Part shown: positions 27,648 through 36,419 of the stretch, in pieces
Position numbering within the stretch: position 1 is the first letter of the stretch
How the letters are laid out: every line of letters starts with the position of its first letter
Assembly (NCBI RefSeq): GCF_014518315.1
Contig: NZ_JACVEL010000009.1
Location: forward strand, 1 to 64,000
From: Taishania pollutisoli
GTDB lineage: Bacteria; Bacteroidota; Bacteroidia; Flavobacteriales_D; Crocinitomicaceae
Length of the DNA: 64,000 bases
Direction of reading: 5' to 3'
Notes under the pieces: generated by a model
Databases searched by the model: none
The model's input: only the letters and a program-made list of their open reading frames with translations
Told to the model about the DNA's origin: nothing
Translations under genes and position numbers: made by a program

Positions 27648-28604
27648 ATGAAATTGAATTTAAATTACCCACTTACGCTGATTGTACTTGCATTACTGAC
27701 TTCTGTATCTGCTCAGCATACAAATTTCAACACTCAAAGAAACTGGTCGCTGAATAAGAAGGAGATTATGTTTGGTGTTGGGGCAACCCAGTTTTTAGGT
27801 GATTTGGGTGGACGTGACCGCATTGGAACGGACTACTCACTGAGAGATCTTGACTGGAGATCGACAAACATTGGAGGAATGATTGGATTCCGTTACCGTT
27901 TTCACCCTTACTTCGCTACATCTACAACGTTGACCGGAGGAATGCTGAGAGGAAACGATGCCCAGACAAATGAAATTATACGTCATTCCAGAAACCTGCA
28001 CTTCCGATCCATTTTCTTTGAATTGTCACAACGATTAGAATTCATCATCCTGGCGAATGAAAAATTCGGAGCACGTTATAAGATCAAGGGATTAAAAAGT
28101 GCAAAAGACCGAAACGAACAAATTTATATCTTTGGAGGTGTCGGAGCGACTTATTACAACCCGAAAGCAAATTTCCAGGGAAGTTGGATAGCACTACGAC
28201 CGTTGAAAACAGAAGGTCAGGGAATGGATGGCGGTGCAAAACCGTATGGACCTGTAACCCTGGCTATCCCAATGGGAATCGGTATGCGTATGGGGATCAA
28301 CAGAATGTGGCGGATCGGTCTGGAAGCAAGTTATGTAAAAACATTCTCTGATTATATTGATGACGTCGGAAGTGTTTACTACGATCCTGCTGTCTTAGCA
28401 GCTCAGGTAGGTCCTGAATCTGCTTACCTGTCCAACCCGAGTCACGAGAACTCAACGTGGTTTACACCAGGACAGCAGCGCGGAGATAAACAGAAAGATG
28501 CCTATTTCTATGTGAATATTGTTGTCTACCGAAACATTACTTATAAAGATTACGCATCCAGCAGAAATAAAAACGCGTGGAGAGGAGGACGATATAAGTT
28601 CTGA
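27648..28604 (+). CDS. PorG-like outer-membrane beta-barrel protein
   Basis: 318 residues from the ATG at 27648 (a TTG lies one codon earlier). A signal peptide ends at VSAQ; the mature protein begins NKKEIMFGVGATQFLGDLGG and continues with alternating strands such as GGMIGFRYRFHPYFATSTTLTGGML and IPMGIGMRMGINRMWRIGLEASYVKTFSDYIDDVG. This fits the DUF6089/PorG-type barrel of Bacteroidota, a T9SS outer-membrane component. Other eight-strand barrels cannot be excluded. It has its own promoter, so it is a neighbour rather than a sure operon member of the ECF sigma genes. Confidence 0.7.
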   Translation: MKLNLNYPLTLIVLALLTSVSAQHTNFNTQRNWSLNKKEIMFGVGATQFLGDLGGRDRIGTDYSLRDLDWRSTNIGGMIGFRYRFHPYFATSTTLTGGMLRGNDAQTNEIIRHSRNLHFRSIFFELSQRLEFIILANEKFGARYKIKGLKSAKDRNEQIYIFGGVGATYYNPKANFQGSWIALRPLKTEGQGMDGGAKPYGPVTLAIPMGIGMRMGINRMWRIGLEASYVKTFSDYIDDVGSVYYDPAVLAAQVGPESAYLSNPSHENSTWFTPGQQRGDKQKDAYFYVNIVVYRNITYKDYASSRNKNAWRGGRYKF

Positions 28605-28625
28605 TTCACATCCGGATAAAAAAAT

Positions 28626-28653
28626 AATGAGGCAGCGTTTGTTGCCTCATTTT
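28626..28653 (+). terminator. Intrinsic terminator after the PorG-like gene
   Basis: Nine-bp perfect stem AATGAGGCA (28626-28634) / TGCCTCATT (28643-28651), then TT. The loop and 3' arm overlap the pyrD -33 element. Confidence 0.8.
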
Positions 28654-28668
28654 GCTTTTATACATTTG
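28639..28668 (+). promoter_or_regulatory. Candidate promoter of pyrD
   Basis: TTG (28639-28641), 19-nt spacer, TACATTTG (28661-28668; perfect). Leader about 12 nt to ATG 28687. Confidence 0.7.
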
Positions 28669-28686
28669 TGAACCATTTGATAAACC

Positions 28687-29721
28687 ATGTATAAATTATT
28701 GCGATCTGTTTTGTTCTTTTTCGACGCAGAAAAAGTACACTACTTTACTACCGGAATGTTGAGATTTGTTTTGTCCGTTCCGGGAGGGAAACTCTTATTT
28801 AAACAACTCTATTGCGTTGAAGATCCCCGGCTGAAAAGAGAAGTGTTCGGACTCACGTTTAATAACCCGGTTGGATTAGCTGCGGGATTTGATAAAAATG
28901 CGAAGATGTACAATGATCTGGCATATTGTGGATTCGGTTTTATTGAAATAGGGACACTTACACCGAAAGGGCAGCCTGGAAATGAAAAACCACGCTTATT
29001 TCGCCTGAAACAAGATGAAGCCATTGTAAATAGAATGGGCTTCAACAACGACGGAGTTGAGATCGCTGTTGAAGCGTTGAAGAAACGAAAAACAAAATTA
29101 ATTATCGGGGGAAATATCGGGAAGAATAAAATAACCCCCAATGAAGAAGCCGATTCCGATTACCTCACAGCATTTCATGTGCTTCATCCGTACGTCGATT
29201 ATTTTGTTGTCAACGTTTCGTCTCCCAATACCCCTAATTTGCGTGCTTTGCAGGAAAAAGAACCATTGATGAAGCTGCTGCAATCCCTAAAAGATGAAAA
29301 TACAACCAAATCCGTCCAAAAGCCGATTCTGTTGAAAATAGCACCGGATTTAACGAATGAACAACTGGATGATATCATCGAAATTGTTCAGACAACAAAA
29401 ATTGACGGTGTGATTGCAACAAATACAACGATTGAAAGAGGAAATCTGAAATCACCAAAAGAATTGGTTGAAAAAATCGGTGCGGGAGGAGTGTCCGGTA
29501 AGCCATTGACCAACCGTTCTACAGAAGTGATCCGATACCTGTCTGAGAAATCAGGGAAATCATTCCCGATCATCGGAGTAGGAGGGATTCATACACCGGA
29601 AGATGCACGTGAAAAATTAAATGCCGGAGCTGCATTAATCCAGATTTATACAGGGTTTATTTATGAAGGTCCCGGATTAGTAAAACGAATAAATAAAGCT
29701 ATTTTGAAAGAAATGAATTAA
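28687..29721 (+). CDS. pyrD: Quinone-dependent dihydroorotate dehydrogenase (class 2)
   Basis: 344 residues. PyrD oxidises dihydroorotate to orotate in pyrimidine synthesis and passes electrons to quinone at the membrane. The N-terminal helical extension ([27 protein letters not shown]) is the membrane-contacting domain of class 2 enzymes. FMN-barrel motifs are [35 protein letters not shown] (catalytic Ser near 178), GGVSGKPL and PIIGVGGI. The promoter of the next gene lies in its last codons. Confidence 0.96.
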   Translation: MYKLLRSVLFFFDAEKVHYFTTGMLRFVLSVPGGKLLFKQLYCVEDPRLKREVFGLTFNNPVGLAAGFDKNAKMYNDLAYCGFGFIEIGTLTPKGQPGNEKPRLFRLKQDEAIVNRMGFNNDGVEIAVEALKKRKTKLIIGGNIGKNKITPNEEADSDYLTAFHVLHPYVDYFVVNVSSPNTPNLRALQEKEPLMKLLQSLKDENTTKSVQKPILLKIAPDLTNEQLDDIIEIVQTTKIDGVIATNTTIERGNLKSPKELVEKIGAGGVSGKPLTNRSTEVIRYLSEKSGKSFPIIGVGGIHTPEDAREKLNAGAALIQIYTGFIYEGPGLVKRINKAILKEMN

Positions 29722-29733
29722 ATTGTATTTTTG
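29704..29733 (+). promoter_or_regulatory. Candidate promoter of the HMG-CoA-lyase-type gene
   Basis: TTG (29704-29706), 19-nt spacer, TATTTTTG (29726-29733; perfect). It ends 5 nt before the ATG at 29739, so transcription would start at or next to the start codon. The -33 part is within pyrD. Confidence 0.6.
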
Positions 29734-29738
29734 AAAAT

Positions 29739-30596
29739 ATGGAAGTTAAATTAATCGAATGCCCCCGCGATGCAATGCAAGGAATAAAAGAATTTATTCC
29801 GACAGAAGTAAAAGCCGCATACATAAATGCGATTCTGAAATGTAATTTTGACACAGTAGATTTTGGCAGTTTTGTATCTCCTAAAGTTACCCCTCAAATG
29901 AGAGATACAGCCGATCTGTTGAAGCAATTAGACTTGAACTCCTCTTCAAAACTACTGGCCATCGTAGCCAATGAACGTGGTGCCGAAGATGCTGTTCAGT
30001 TTGACGAAATCACCTACCTGGGATTTCCGTTTTCTATCTCTGAAAAATTTCAACAACGCAATACCAACAGCAGCATTGAGGAATCATTGCACCGGGTAGA
30101 AGCAATTCAGAACCTGGCGTTGAAGCACAAAAAACAACTTGTTGTGTACCTTTCAATGGGCTTTGGAAACCCCTATGGAGAACATTGGGATGCCGAATTA
30201 GTAATCAAATGGTGTGAACGCTTGTACAAGGATTTGGGAATTACGATCCAGGCATTGAGTGATACCATTGGCTGTGCCACAACAGATTCCGTTGATTATC
30301 TTTTTAAGGAATTGATTCCTGCCTTTCCCCGGGTTGAATTCGGAGCGCATATGCATACGTTGCGCGAAAATGCGGAAAGCATGATCCAGGCAGCTTATAA
30401 TGCCGGGTGCAGGAGGTTTGACGGTGCGATAAAAGGATATGGAGGATGTCCGATGGCAAAAGATGACCTGACGGGTAATATGCCGACTGAAATCATGTTG
30501 CATTGGTTCGAAAAACAGGGAATTGTGTTACCAATTGATAAAAATGCGTTTATGAATGCAATGAACGAATCTAACAATGTATTTTATGCGCATTAA
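29739..30596 (+). CDS. Hydroxymethylglutaryl-CoA lyase family enzyme
   Basis: 285-residue TIM-barrel of the DRE-TIM/HMGL-like family. The N-terminal ECPRDAMQG matches the catalytic Arg-Asp motif of HMG-CoA lyases (PRDGLQN) with some changes; FGSFVSPKVTPQMRDT is the signature substrate loop; GAHMHTLRENA carries the metal-binding HxH; YGGCPMAKDDLTGNMPTE holds the catalytic Cys near 238. The expected reaction splits HMG-CoA to acetoacetate and acetyl-CoA in leucine breakdown. The unusual DAMQG instead of DGLQN leaves room for another acyl-CoA substrate. First of three overlapping genes. Confidence 0.88.
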   Translation: MEVKLIECPRDAMQGIKEFIPTEVKAAYINAILKCNFDTVDFGSFVSPKVTPQMRDTADLLKQLDLNSSSKLLAIVANERGAEDAVQFDEITYLGFPFSISEKFQQRNTNSSIEESLHRVEAIQNLALKHKKQLVVYLSMGFGNPYGEHWDAELVIKWCERLYKDLGITIQALSDTIGCATTDSVDYLFKELIPAFPRVEFGAHMHTLRENAESMIQAAYNAGCRRFDGAIKGYGGCPMAKDDLTGNMPTEIMLHWFEKQGIVLPIDKNAFMNAMNESNNVFYAH

Positions 30597-31251
30597 TAAA
30601 CGGACCTTATTCTTTTTTATTCCCGCAATGATTGCACTGTCTGCCTGTACTGATGCAGAAGAGGAAGCGACAACAGAAAAAACAGGGACTGTAGCAGCAA
30701 AAGACGAATTTGAAGGCATTGAAGTACTATTTAATGAAGACCAGTTCAGTGATCCCCGTGCTGCCGACTTGTTAAAAGAGATCAATATTTGCAGTGATGT
30801 ACAAACGGATGACAAAGGAAACCTCATGACACCCTGTACTCCGGATAATTTCAAATTGTTTCCTCTGAAAGAAGGAACACCGTTGGAAGATGGATTTATA
30901 TTATTGGTGAAAGCGAACACCGGAGGTTTTGCGCTTCGCCGTATCCTGGTGTTTGAACGGGAGGGAGGAGCTTTGGTAAAAGTAAATGGTTTTATTGCGA
31001 ACCTGATCGGGAAAAAGAAAAAACAAGGTTCCAACGATGATTTACTGCTGCGGTTTATTGATAAAATTGAAGGGTCAGATGTGTATTATCATTGCATCTT
31101 TAGTTGGGAAAATGGAAAGTACGTCTTTAAAACAGTGGAAGTAATCCAGGAGCCTGCAGGGAATTTCTCTGGAATCGTCAAGGAAAATGTCAAAGATTCT
31201 GTTTCTCAGGAAATTTATAAAATCATTACGGATAACCAAATGCTATTCTGA
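30586..31251 (+). CDS. Putative lipoprotein, unknown function
   Basis: 221 residues from ATG 30586, which gives a lipoprotein signal MRINKRTLFFFIPAMIALSAC (acylated Cys). An ATG three codons upstream (30577) is also possible. A Glu/Thr-rich linker precedes a soluble domain of about 180 residues with mixed alpha/beta character and many Lys/Glu. No family recognised. It overlaps the HMG-CoA-lyase-type stop by 11 nt and the next ATG by 1 nt, so it is translated from that operon. Confidence 0.75.
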   Translation: MRINKRTLFFFIPAMIALSACTDAEEEATTEKTGTVAAKDEFEGIEVLFNEDQFSDPRAADLLKEINICSDVQTDDKGNLMTPCTPDNFKLFPLKEGTPLEDGFILLVKANTGGFALRRILVFEREGGALVKVNGFIANLIGKKKKQGSNDDLLLRFIDKIEGSDVYYHCIFSWENGKYVFKTVEVIQEPAGNFSGIVKENVKDSVSQEIYKIITDNQMLF

Positions 31252-31673
31252 TGATTCGGATACTGGTGTTTGGTTTGTTGCTGATAACTGCCGGATGTGG
31301 TAATGAAACATCGATTGTGGAAATCCGGATTAACAGTTTACTCCACGACGATTCCAGTAAGGTATGGATGGTGGAAAGTGAACGGATCGATGGTGTAGAA
31401 CATGCTCCTGAGAACATCAATTTCCGTACGGTCATTACATTTTATGCCGATTCAAAGTTTTCCGAGCAACCGCTGAACACGATTGGGAACCGTCCTCCGA
31501 AATATGGTTCTTTTGAGATTGCGGACCAGAATATAACAATGGATTTCAGAGTAGACAATAAACAAAATACGTATTTGGTTGACTCCTATTCAAAGGAACG
31601 AATTGTTCTCATGTCTGCCGATAAAGGAAAATACCGGACGGAATTAATATTGATCCCGCTCCCGAAGTTATAA
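31251..31673 (+). CDS. Putative lipoprotein, lipocalin-like, unknown function
   Basis: 140 residues: signal with lipobox ITAGC (MIRILVFGLLLITAGCGNE), then a domain whose strand pattern (SSKVWMVES, ITFYADSKFSEQPL, YGSFEIADQNITMDF, RIVLMSADKGKYRTELILIPL) resembles the small lipocalin-like lipoproteins common in Bacteroidota. The start overlaps the preceding stop (TGATG). Last gene of the operon; it converges with the DUF58 gene 7 nt away and no terminator is evident. Confidence 0.75.
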   Translation: MIRILVFGLLLITAGCGNETSIVEIRINSLLHDDSSKVWMVESERIDGVEHAPENINFRTVITFYADSKFSEQPLNTIGNRPPKYGSFEIADQNITMDFRVDNKQNTYLVDSYSKERIVLMSADKGKYRTELILIPLPKL

Positions 31674-31680
31674 CAAGTAG

Positions 31681-32604
31681 TTAATACAGGTTTTGACGCT
31701 TAAGCAGATAGCTTAGCAGTACTTGGTCGTATCCCTGGTCGATATCGACCTGCACAAAATCAATTTTATTGTTGATCATTCGCATTTTCAGGTCTTCAAA
31801 ATAAGCCGCCACTCGCTGACTGTAATTGGCCTTTAATTCAGCAGGCTGTACTTTCATCTTTTCCCCGGTTTCCATGTCAACCAGGTAATAAGGTCGATTT
31901 TCCAGTTCGAAATCAATTTCTGTTTTCTTTTGCACTACATGAAAAACAATGACTTCATGTTTATTGTGCTTCAAATGTTGTAAGGCGTGGAATAACTCTT
32001 CAATTTTTGAAGGATTATCGATAAAGTCCGTAAAAATAATGATCAGGCTTCTTCTGTGACACAATTCAGCAACAGAATGAAGAGCCGTAATTGTATCGCT
32101 TGTTTTCTGCTGTTGTTCTGTATATTCCGTCAGGTGTTTTTCCAGTTCACTGTATAAAAAACGATGGTGAGCCGGGCTTGATTTTGACTGTGTATGCAAT
32201 TCCAGATGATCGGAAAACAAACTCAAACCGACTGCATCCCGTTGTCGCTTTAGTAATTCAATCAACGAAGCAGCAGCGTACGTGGAATATTCATATTTGT
32301 TGATCGTTCCGTCTTTTGGGAAAAACATAGACCCGGAACAGTCAATCACAATCTGACAGCGTAAATTCGTTTCTTCCTCGTATTTTTTTGTAAATAACTT
32401 TTCCGTTTTTCCGTACAGTTTCCAGTCAATGTGACGGGTGGATTCTCCTTTGTTGTATAAACGATGTTCTGCAAATTCAACAGAAAAACCATGGAAAGGG
32501 CTTTTGTGCATCCCCGTAATAAAACCTTCAACCACCTGCTTTGCAAGTAATTCCAGATTGCCGAATTGAGCAAGCCTTAACCGGTCGATTGTTTTAGTTG
32601 CCAT
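31681..32604 (-). CDS. DUF58 / von Willebrand factor A-like protein
   Basis: 307 residues. The DUF58 core HIDWKLYGKTEKLFTKKYEEETNL is followed by a vWA-like fold with the metal-site motif DCSGSM (D-x-S-x-S) near 91 and IIIFTDFIDNPSKIEELFHAL near 190. DUF58 proteins usually work with a MoxR AAA ATPase and membrane vWA proteins (the aerotolerance-type cluster); none of these is adjacent here, where the upstream neighbour is lgt, 5 nt away on the same strand. Cytoplasmic; role unproven. Confidence 0.9.
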   Translation of the reverse strand: MATKTIDRLRLAQFGNLELLAKQVVEGFITGMHKSPFHGFSVEFAEHRLYNKGESTRHIDWKLYGKTEKLFTKKYEEETNLRCQIVIDCSGSMFFPKDGTINKYEYSTYAAASLIELLKRQRDAVGLSLFSDHLELHTQSKSSPAHHRFLYSELEKHLTEYTEQQQKTSDTITALHSVAELCHRRSLIIIFTDFIDNPSKIEELFHALQHLKHNKHEVIVFHVVQKKTEIDFELENRPYYLVDMETGEKMKVQPAELKANYSQRVAAYFEDLKMRMINNKIDFVQVDIDQGYDQVLLSYLLKRQNLY

Positions 32605-32609
32605 AAAAA

Positions 32610-33440
32610 TTACTTCACTTCAGGTTCTGTCAATGTCTTATTTTTGTTTTTATACGACCAGATCAGAATTCCTATTCCCGCCAGAACAAATGGTACGGAA
32701 AGCCACTGACCGGTATTGATGGTTAATGTTTCATCGTAAGCTGTTTGCCCCATTTTTACAAATTCAACAAGGAAACGTCCGCCGAATAGAAGAATCAGGA
32801 AGGTCCCGAAAATAAGTCCCGGTTGTTTCCATGCGCTTTTTTTCCAGAACATGTACATCAGGATACCGAAAATAATCAGGTACATAATTGCTTCGTATAA
32901 TTGAGCAGGATGGCGCGGTGTCGGATCGTATTGTTTGGTTGTCTCATTGATGTAATGAACAAATTCAAACGCCCATGGCAAATCGGTAGGACTTCCTACA
33001 ATCTCACTGTTCATCAGGTTTCCCAGGCGAATGAACGTTCCTGCTATCGCGATAGGTGCGGCAATCCGGTCAAAAATCCAGATATACGGCTTTTTCAAAA
33101 CTCGCTGATTGTATAAAATCAATGCAATGACCAGCGCAATAGCACCTCCGTGACTGGCTAAACCACCTTCCCATACTTTGAGAATGTCAATCGGATTTTG
33201 TTTATAACTGCTCCAGTCATAAAAGAACACATGCCCTAAACGCGCACCAACAATTGTTGCAATCACCACGTACAGTACCAATCGATCCAGTTTTTCATCG
33301 GGAATTCCTTCTTTGCGGAACATTTTCCGGATCGTGTAATAGCCTAAAATTAATCCTGTTACAAAAAGTAACCCATAATAATTCGGTGTATTCCAACCGT
33401 CGATGATTTCAGGAGTTACATCCCAGCGTATTGCAAGCAT
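32610..33440 (-). CDS. lgt: Prolipoprotein diacylglyceryl transferase
   Basis: 276-residue inner-membrane enzyme that transfers diacylglyceryl to the lipobox Cys, needed for the many lipoproteins encoded here. Seven membrane segments are apparent. The Lgt signature IRLGNLMNSEIVG (near 137), the conserved RHPAQLYEA (near 180) and GARLGHVFFYDW (near 78) are present. ATG 33440 is preferred to the TTG three codons upstream. It probably forms an operon with the DUF58 gene 5 nt downstream. Confidence 0.95.
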   Translation of the reverse strand: MLAIRWDVTPEIIDGWNTPNYYGLLFVTGLILGYYTIRKMFRKEGIPDEKLDRLVLYVVIATIVGARLGHVFFYDWSSYKQNPIDILKVWEGGLASHGGAIALVIALILYNQRVLKKPYIWIFDRIAAPIAIAGTFIRLGNLMNSEIVGSPTDLPWAFEFVHYINETTKQYDPTPRHPAQLYEAIMYLIIFGILMYMFWKKSAWKQPGLIFGTFLILLFGGRFLVEFVKMGQTAYDETLTINTGQWLSVPFVLAGIGILIWSYKNKNKTLTEPEVK

Positions 33441-33486
33441 ACTATTCAATTTAGGGTTAAAGTTAATAAAAGGAATAAATCTAAAC

Positions 33487-33516
33487 GAAAAAGCCGGGAA
33501 GAATCTTCGTCCCGGC
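33487..33516 (-). terminator. Intrinsic terminator of the T9SS surface-protein gene
   Basis: Read on the minus strand: GCCGGGA (33516-33510) pairs with TCCCGGC (33499-33493), followed by TTTTTC. Confidence 0.85.
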
Positions 33517-33539
33517 CACTCAATATCATCAGGACGTAC

Positions 33540-36419
33540 TTAATGTACTACATGGACAAAGCCGTGGTATTTTGTTCCGTCAGGAATGGTAACGAGGTAC
33601 GAATAGACTCCTTCCGACACATAATTTCCGCTCAGATCTCTGCCATTCCATGAATTGTCATAATTGTCAGATGAATAAACCAGGTTCCCCCACCGGTTGA
33701 GAATCAACAGTTGTGTGTTGGGCTGCATTTCATGTAACAGGAAAAAGTCGTTGACACCATCTCCGTTGACGGTAATGACATTCGGGATCTTAATTTCATA
33801 TATAATTTCAACAGTGACTGTTGTTGAATCAGAACACCCGTTCGCGGTATAGGCATGAAGGGTTACACTATAAATTCCCGAAACATTACCAAACAAAACA
33901 GTTGGTTCAAACTCAGTGCTTGTACTACCATTTGGAAGTGTCCAGCTATACGAATCTGCATGTGAACTGGTGTTATTGGTAGCAGCACTTTCATTGGATT
34001 GATTGGTCAAATCAAAACTTGCTACCGGTAAATCATCCAGGCAAAAAACGTCATTGACCGTATGAGATGCCACGCATCCGTTTAAATCCGTAACCGTCAG
34101 ATCAGCGTCATAGCATCCTGCTTGACTGATCACCGTCGATGCGCCTGCGCAATCTCCGTTAACGGGTATTCCGTCAATGGTCCAGACACACGTTCCGCTA
34201 TGGTTATTTGTAGGGATCAGCTCCACAGCAGCAGGTAAACAAACTTCCGCCGTTGTTGTGAAATGTACAGGATCGGGAACGTTGACTGTCAGATTCAATG
34301 TCGTAATAACATCACATCCGTTTGCATTTTGCGTCGTGTGTGTTGCTACAGCGGTTCCTCCCGCAGTGATTGTTTGCCCGTTCCAGGAATAGGGAAGTGC
34401 TGCCTGACAGATGGTTTGATTGTCGGTTAAATGGGAGGTCGGATTGACGGTTAAATTCAGAGAAGTAATAATATCGCACCCGTTGGAATTAGGTGCAGTA
34501 TGTGTGGCGACAGCGATTCCTCCTGCGGTAATTGTTTGTCCGTTCCAGCTATATGGTAAATCGGTGTCACAAATGATAATATCATCTGTCAGTGTGGTTG
34601 TCGGGTTGACCGTTAAATTCAATATTGTTACGATATCACATCCGTTTGCATTTTGCGTTGTATGTGTGGCGACAGCAGTTCCTCCCGCAGTGATTGTTTG
34701 TCCGTTCCAGGAATAGGGAAGATCAGAATCACAAATGGTAATATCGTCTGTAAGCGGCTGAGTACCCGGATGTGTAGACAGGTTCAGGGTGATAGTTACA
34801 TTACATCCGTTGGAATTCTGAACAACTGCCGTGGCTGCGTTGTTTCCCGGAGAAGTAATCACTTGACCATTCCAGGTGTACGGTAAATCTTCCGGACAAA
34901 TAGTAAGGTTTTCCGTTTCGTACGGTGGATCGTAAGTCACAATTAAAATCGGTTTGTTCGCATCCGCATATCCACGGATTCTGTTTCTACAGGTCAAGTG
35001 ATTGTTTGCTCCGCCATATGTATGCATTCCGACAGCAAACCAGTTGGGAATCAATTGCGATTGCAAATCCGCCATGTTAGCAGTCAGGTTTACTGTTCTC
35101 CATCCCGTTCCAGATACCAGGACAGCAGTATTGTAATCACCGAAAATATTACCGTCTCTGATGTCGTCTAATCGTGCCAGGTTGTTTGCAGCAACAGTAA
35201 AATCATTTGTTGAAGGATCTGCGGCCATGTGCCTGAAATAGGTGCTGACCACACAACCGCTACTTGCAGAACTGTTATCCGCGACATAATACCTGAATTC
35301 TGCCGTATTGATACAGGCATCATCCGGAATATCTGTGATATTAAACTTTGTCCAGCCGCTTTGGACAGAATATGTATTGTTCCTGCCGATCCAGAAATCA
35401 CCTTCTGAACTTTCCGTAATGTTGGAGGAGGTGTAATTAGCACAACCAGGAGTGTAGCAGTTGGTACCGCTCGTTGTTGAATGATGTCCTGTCCAGCGCG
35501 TCGTATTGTTGGGATATAAGTTGATTGTGGGATCAATGTAAACCGGGAAATTTAAATCCTGTTTCAGCCAGTTTGCCGGAACCAGTGTCTGGATGGTTAA
35601 TAGATTGTTTTGTTGAGAAATACGGTAATCACCAATCAATTCATGTGCTGACTCACTATGATCTCCTTGACCATGAGAATGAACAGGTGTATCATAAAAA
35701 AGCGGTTGATCAAAATAAGCTGTCAGCACCCCGCTTTGATTGGTCAATTCGATGCGTTTATCTTTCATAACAGCCTTCCATCCAACAGGCAATAATACTT
35801 TCTCTTCAAAAACAAGGTATTCCGCATCAGTGGGCATCGTGCTCAAAGCAGATGCGTTCCGGAGAATATAATCCATTTTTCTGAAAGTCGTATTGTGTGT
35901 CAGTTTCAGATCAATATGGGGGCCGTAAACTCCCGGGAACGTCAATACATTGTAGTCGGCAGTTCCGGTGCGGGTTGTAATTGTATGTGCCTGGCTTTCC
36001 CCGTTTTTACCAAGGTAATACATGCGCATATTCAACATGTCTGTAAGCACAGAACCATCTTTCATGACCGTCTTTATGGCTCCTGCAGACTGCTTGGGGT
36101 AGTACGTTTTATGGCTGTTGGTGGTATTTTCAAACCCGTTGTTTGTTTTTTCCAATGCATGATAGATGGTTTTCCATGAACCATTCTCATGGTAATTGAG
36201 CGGACCTGCACCAATAACAGCAGAAATTTTTCCATCCTTGTTGTAGAAATGTTTAGAAAATTCAGTTCGTCGATCAACCAATTCTGTTGCGGAATCATAT
36301 TTGCCAAATGACTCCTGTGTCCAAAACGAGTAATTTTCCTGAGAATGAGAATAATCAGACAGGAATAAAAAAGAAATAATAACAACAGCCGAATTTGAGA
36401 GTAGTGAGTTTATTTTCAT
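33540..36419 (-). CDS. Large secreted surface protein with tandem repeats and T9SS type B sorting domain
   Basis: 959 residues from ATG 36419 (ATGs 2 to 6 codons upstream are alternatives). A signal peptide ends near YSHSQ. Residues about 25-480 include a beta-rich region of the DNRLRE type (TGHHSTTSGTNCYTPGC, WIGRNNTYSVQSGWTKFNITDIP). Four repeats of about 53 residues follow (pattern TICDSDLPYSWNGQTITAGG ... NANGCDIVTILNLTV), each with a Cys pair, then a PKD-like domain and a gliding-motility-associated C-terminal domain (PNVITVNGDGVNDFF, LLILNRWGNLVY, WNGRDLSGNYVSEGVYSY). The last directs T9SS export with type B sorting. Probably an adhesin or surface-layer protein; ligand unknown. Confidence 0.87.
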   Translation of the reverse strand: MKINSLLSNSAVVIISFLFLSDYSHSQENYSFWTQESFGKYDSATELVDRRTEFSKHFYNKDGKISAVIGAGPLNYHENGSWKTIYHALEKTNNGFENTTNSHKTYYPKQSAGAIKTVMKDGSVLTDMLNMRMYYLGKNGESQAHTITTRTGTADYNVLTFPGVYGPHIDLKLTHNTTFRKMDYILRNASALSTMPTDAEYLVFEEKVLLPVGWKAVMKDKRIELTNQSGVLTAYFDQPLFYDTPVHSHGQGDHSESAHELIGDYRISQQNNLLTIQTLVPANWLKQDLNFPVYIDPTINLYPNNTTRWTGHHSTTSGTNCYTPGCANYTSSNITESSEGDFWIGRNNTYSVQSGWTKFNITDIPDDACINTAEFRYYVADNSSASSGCVVSTYFRHMAADPSTNDFTVAANNLARLDDIRDGNIFGDYNTAVLVSGTGWRTVNLTANMADLQSQLIPNWFAVGMHTYGGANNHLTCRNRIRGYADANKPILIVTYDPPYETENLTICPEDLPYTWNGQVITSPGNNAATAVVQNSNGCNVTITLNLSTHPGTQPLTDDITICDSDLPYSWNGQTITAGGTAVATHTTQNANGCDIVTILNLTVNPTTTLTDDIIICDTDLPYSWNGQTITAGGIAVATHTAPNSNGCDIITSLNLTVNPTSHLTDNQTICQAALPYSWNGQTITAGGTAVATHTTQNANGCDVITTLNLTVNVPDPVHFTTTAEVCLPAAVELIPTNNHSGTCVWTIDGIPVNGDCAGASTVISQAGCYDADLTVTDLNGCVASHTVNDVFCLDDLPVASFDLTNQSNESAATNNTSSHADSYSWTLPNGSTSTEFEPTVLFGNVSGIYSVTLHAYTANGCSDSTTVTVEIIYEIKIPNVITVNGDGVNDFFLLHEMQPNTQLLILNRWGNLVYSSDNYDNSWNGRDLSGNYVSEGVYSYLVTIPDGTKYHGFVHVVH
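34270..34920 (-). repeat. Four in-frame ~160-bp tandem repeats
   Basis: Repeats of about 159-162 bp inside the T9SS type B protein. The three left-hand units are close to identical over long stretches (for example around 34350-34385, 34510-34550 and 34670-34705); the rightmost is more diverged. Confidence 0.8.

Noticed and set aside
34270-34920. Regularly spaced repeats that could suggest a CRISPR array
   Set aside because: Units of about 160 bp are in frame within one coding sequence and encode protein repeats; there are no short repeats with unique spacers and no cas genes.
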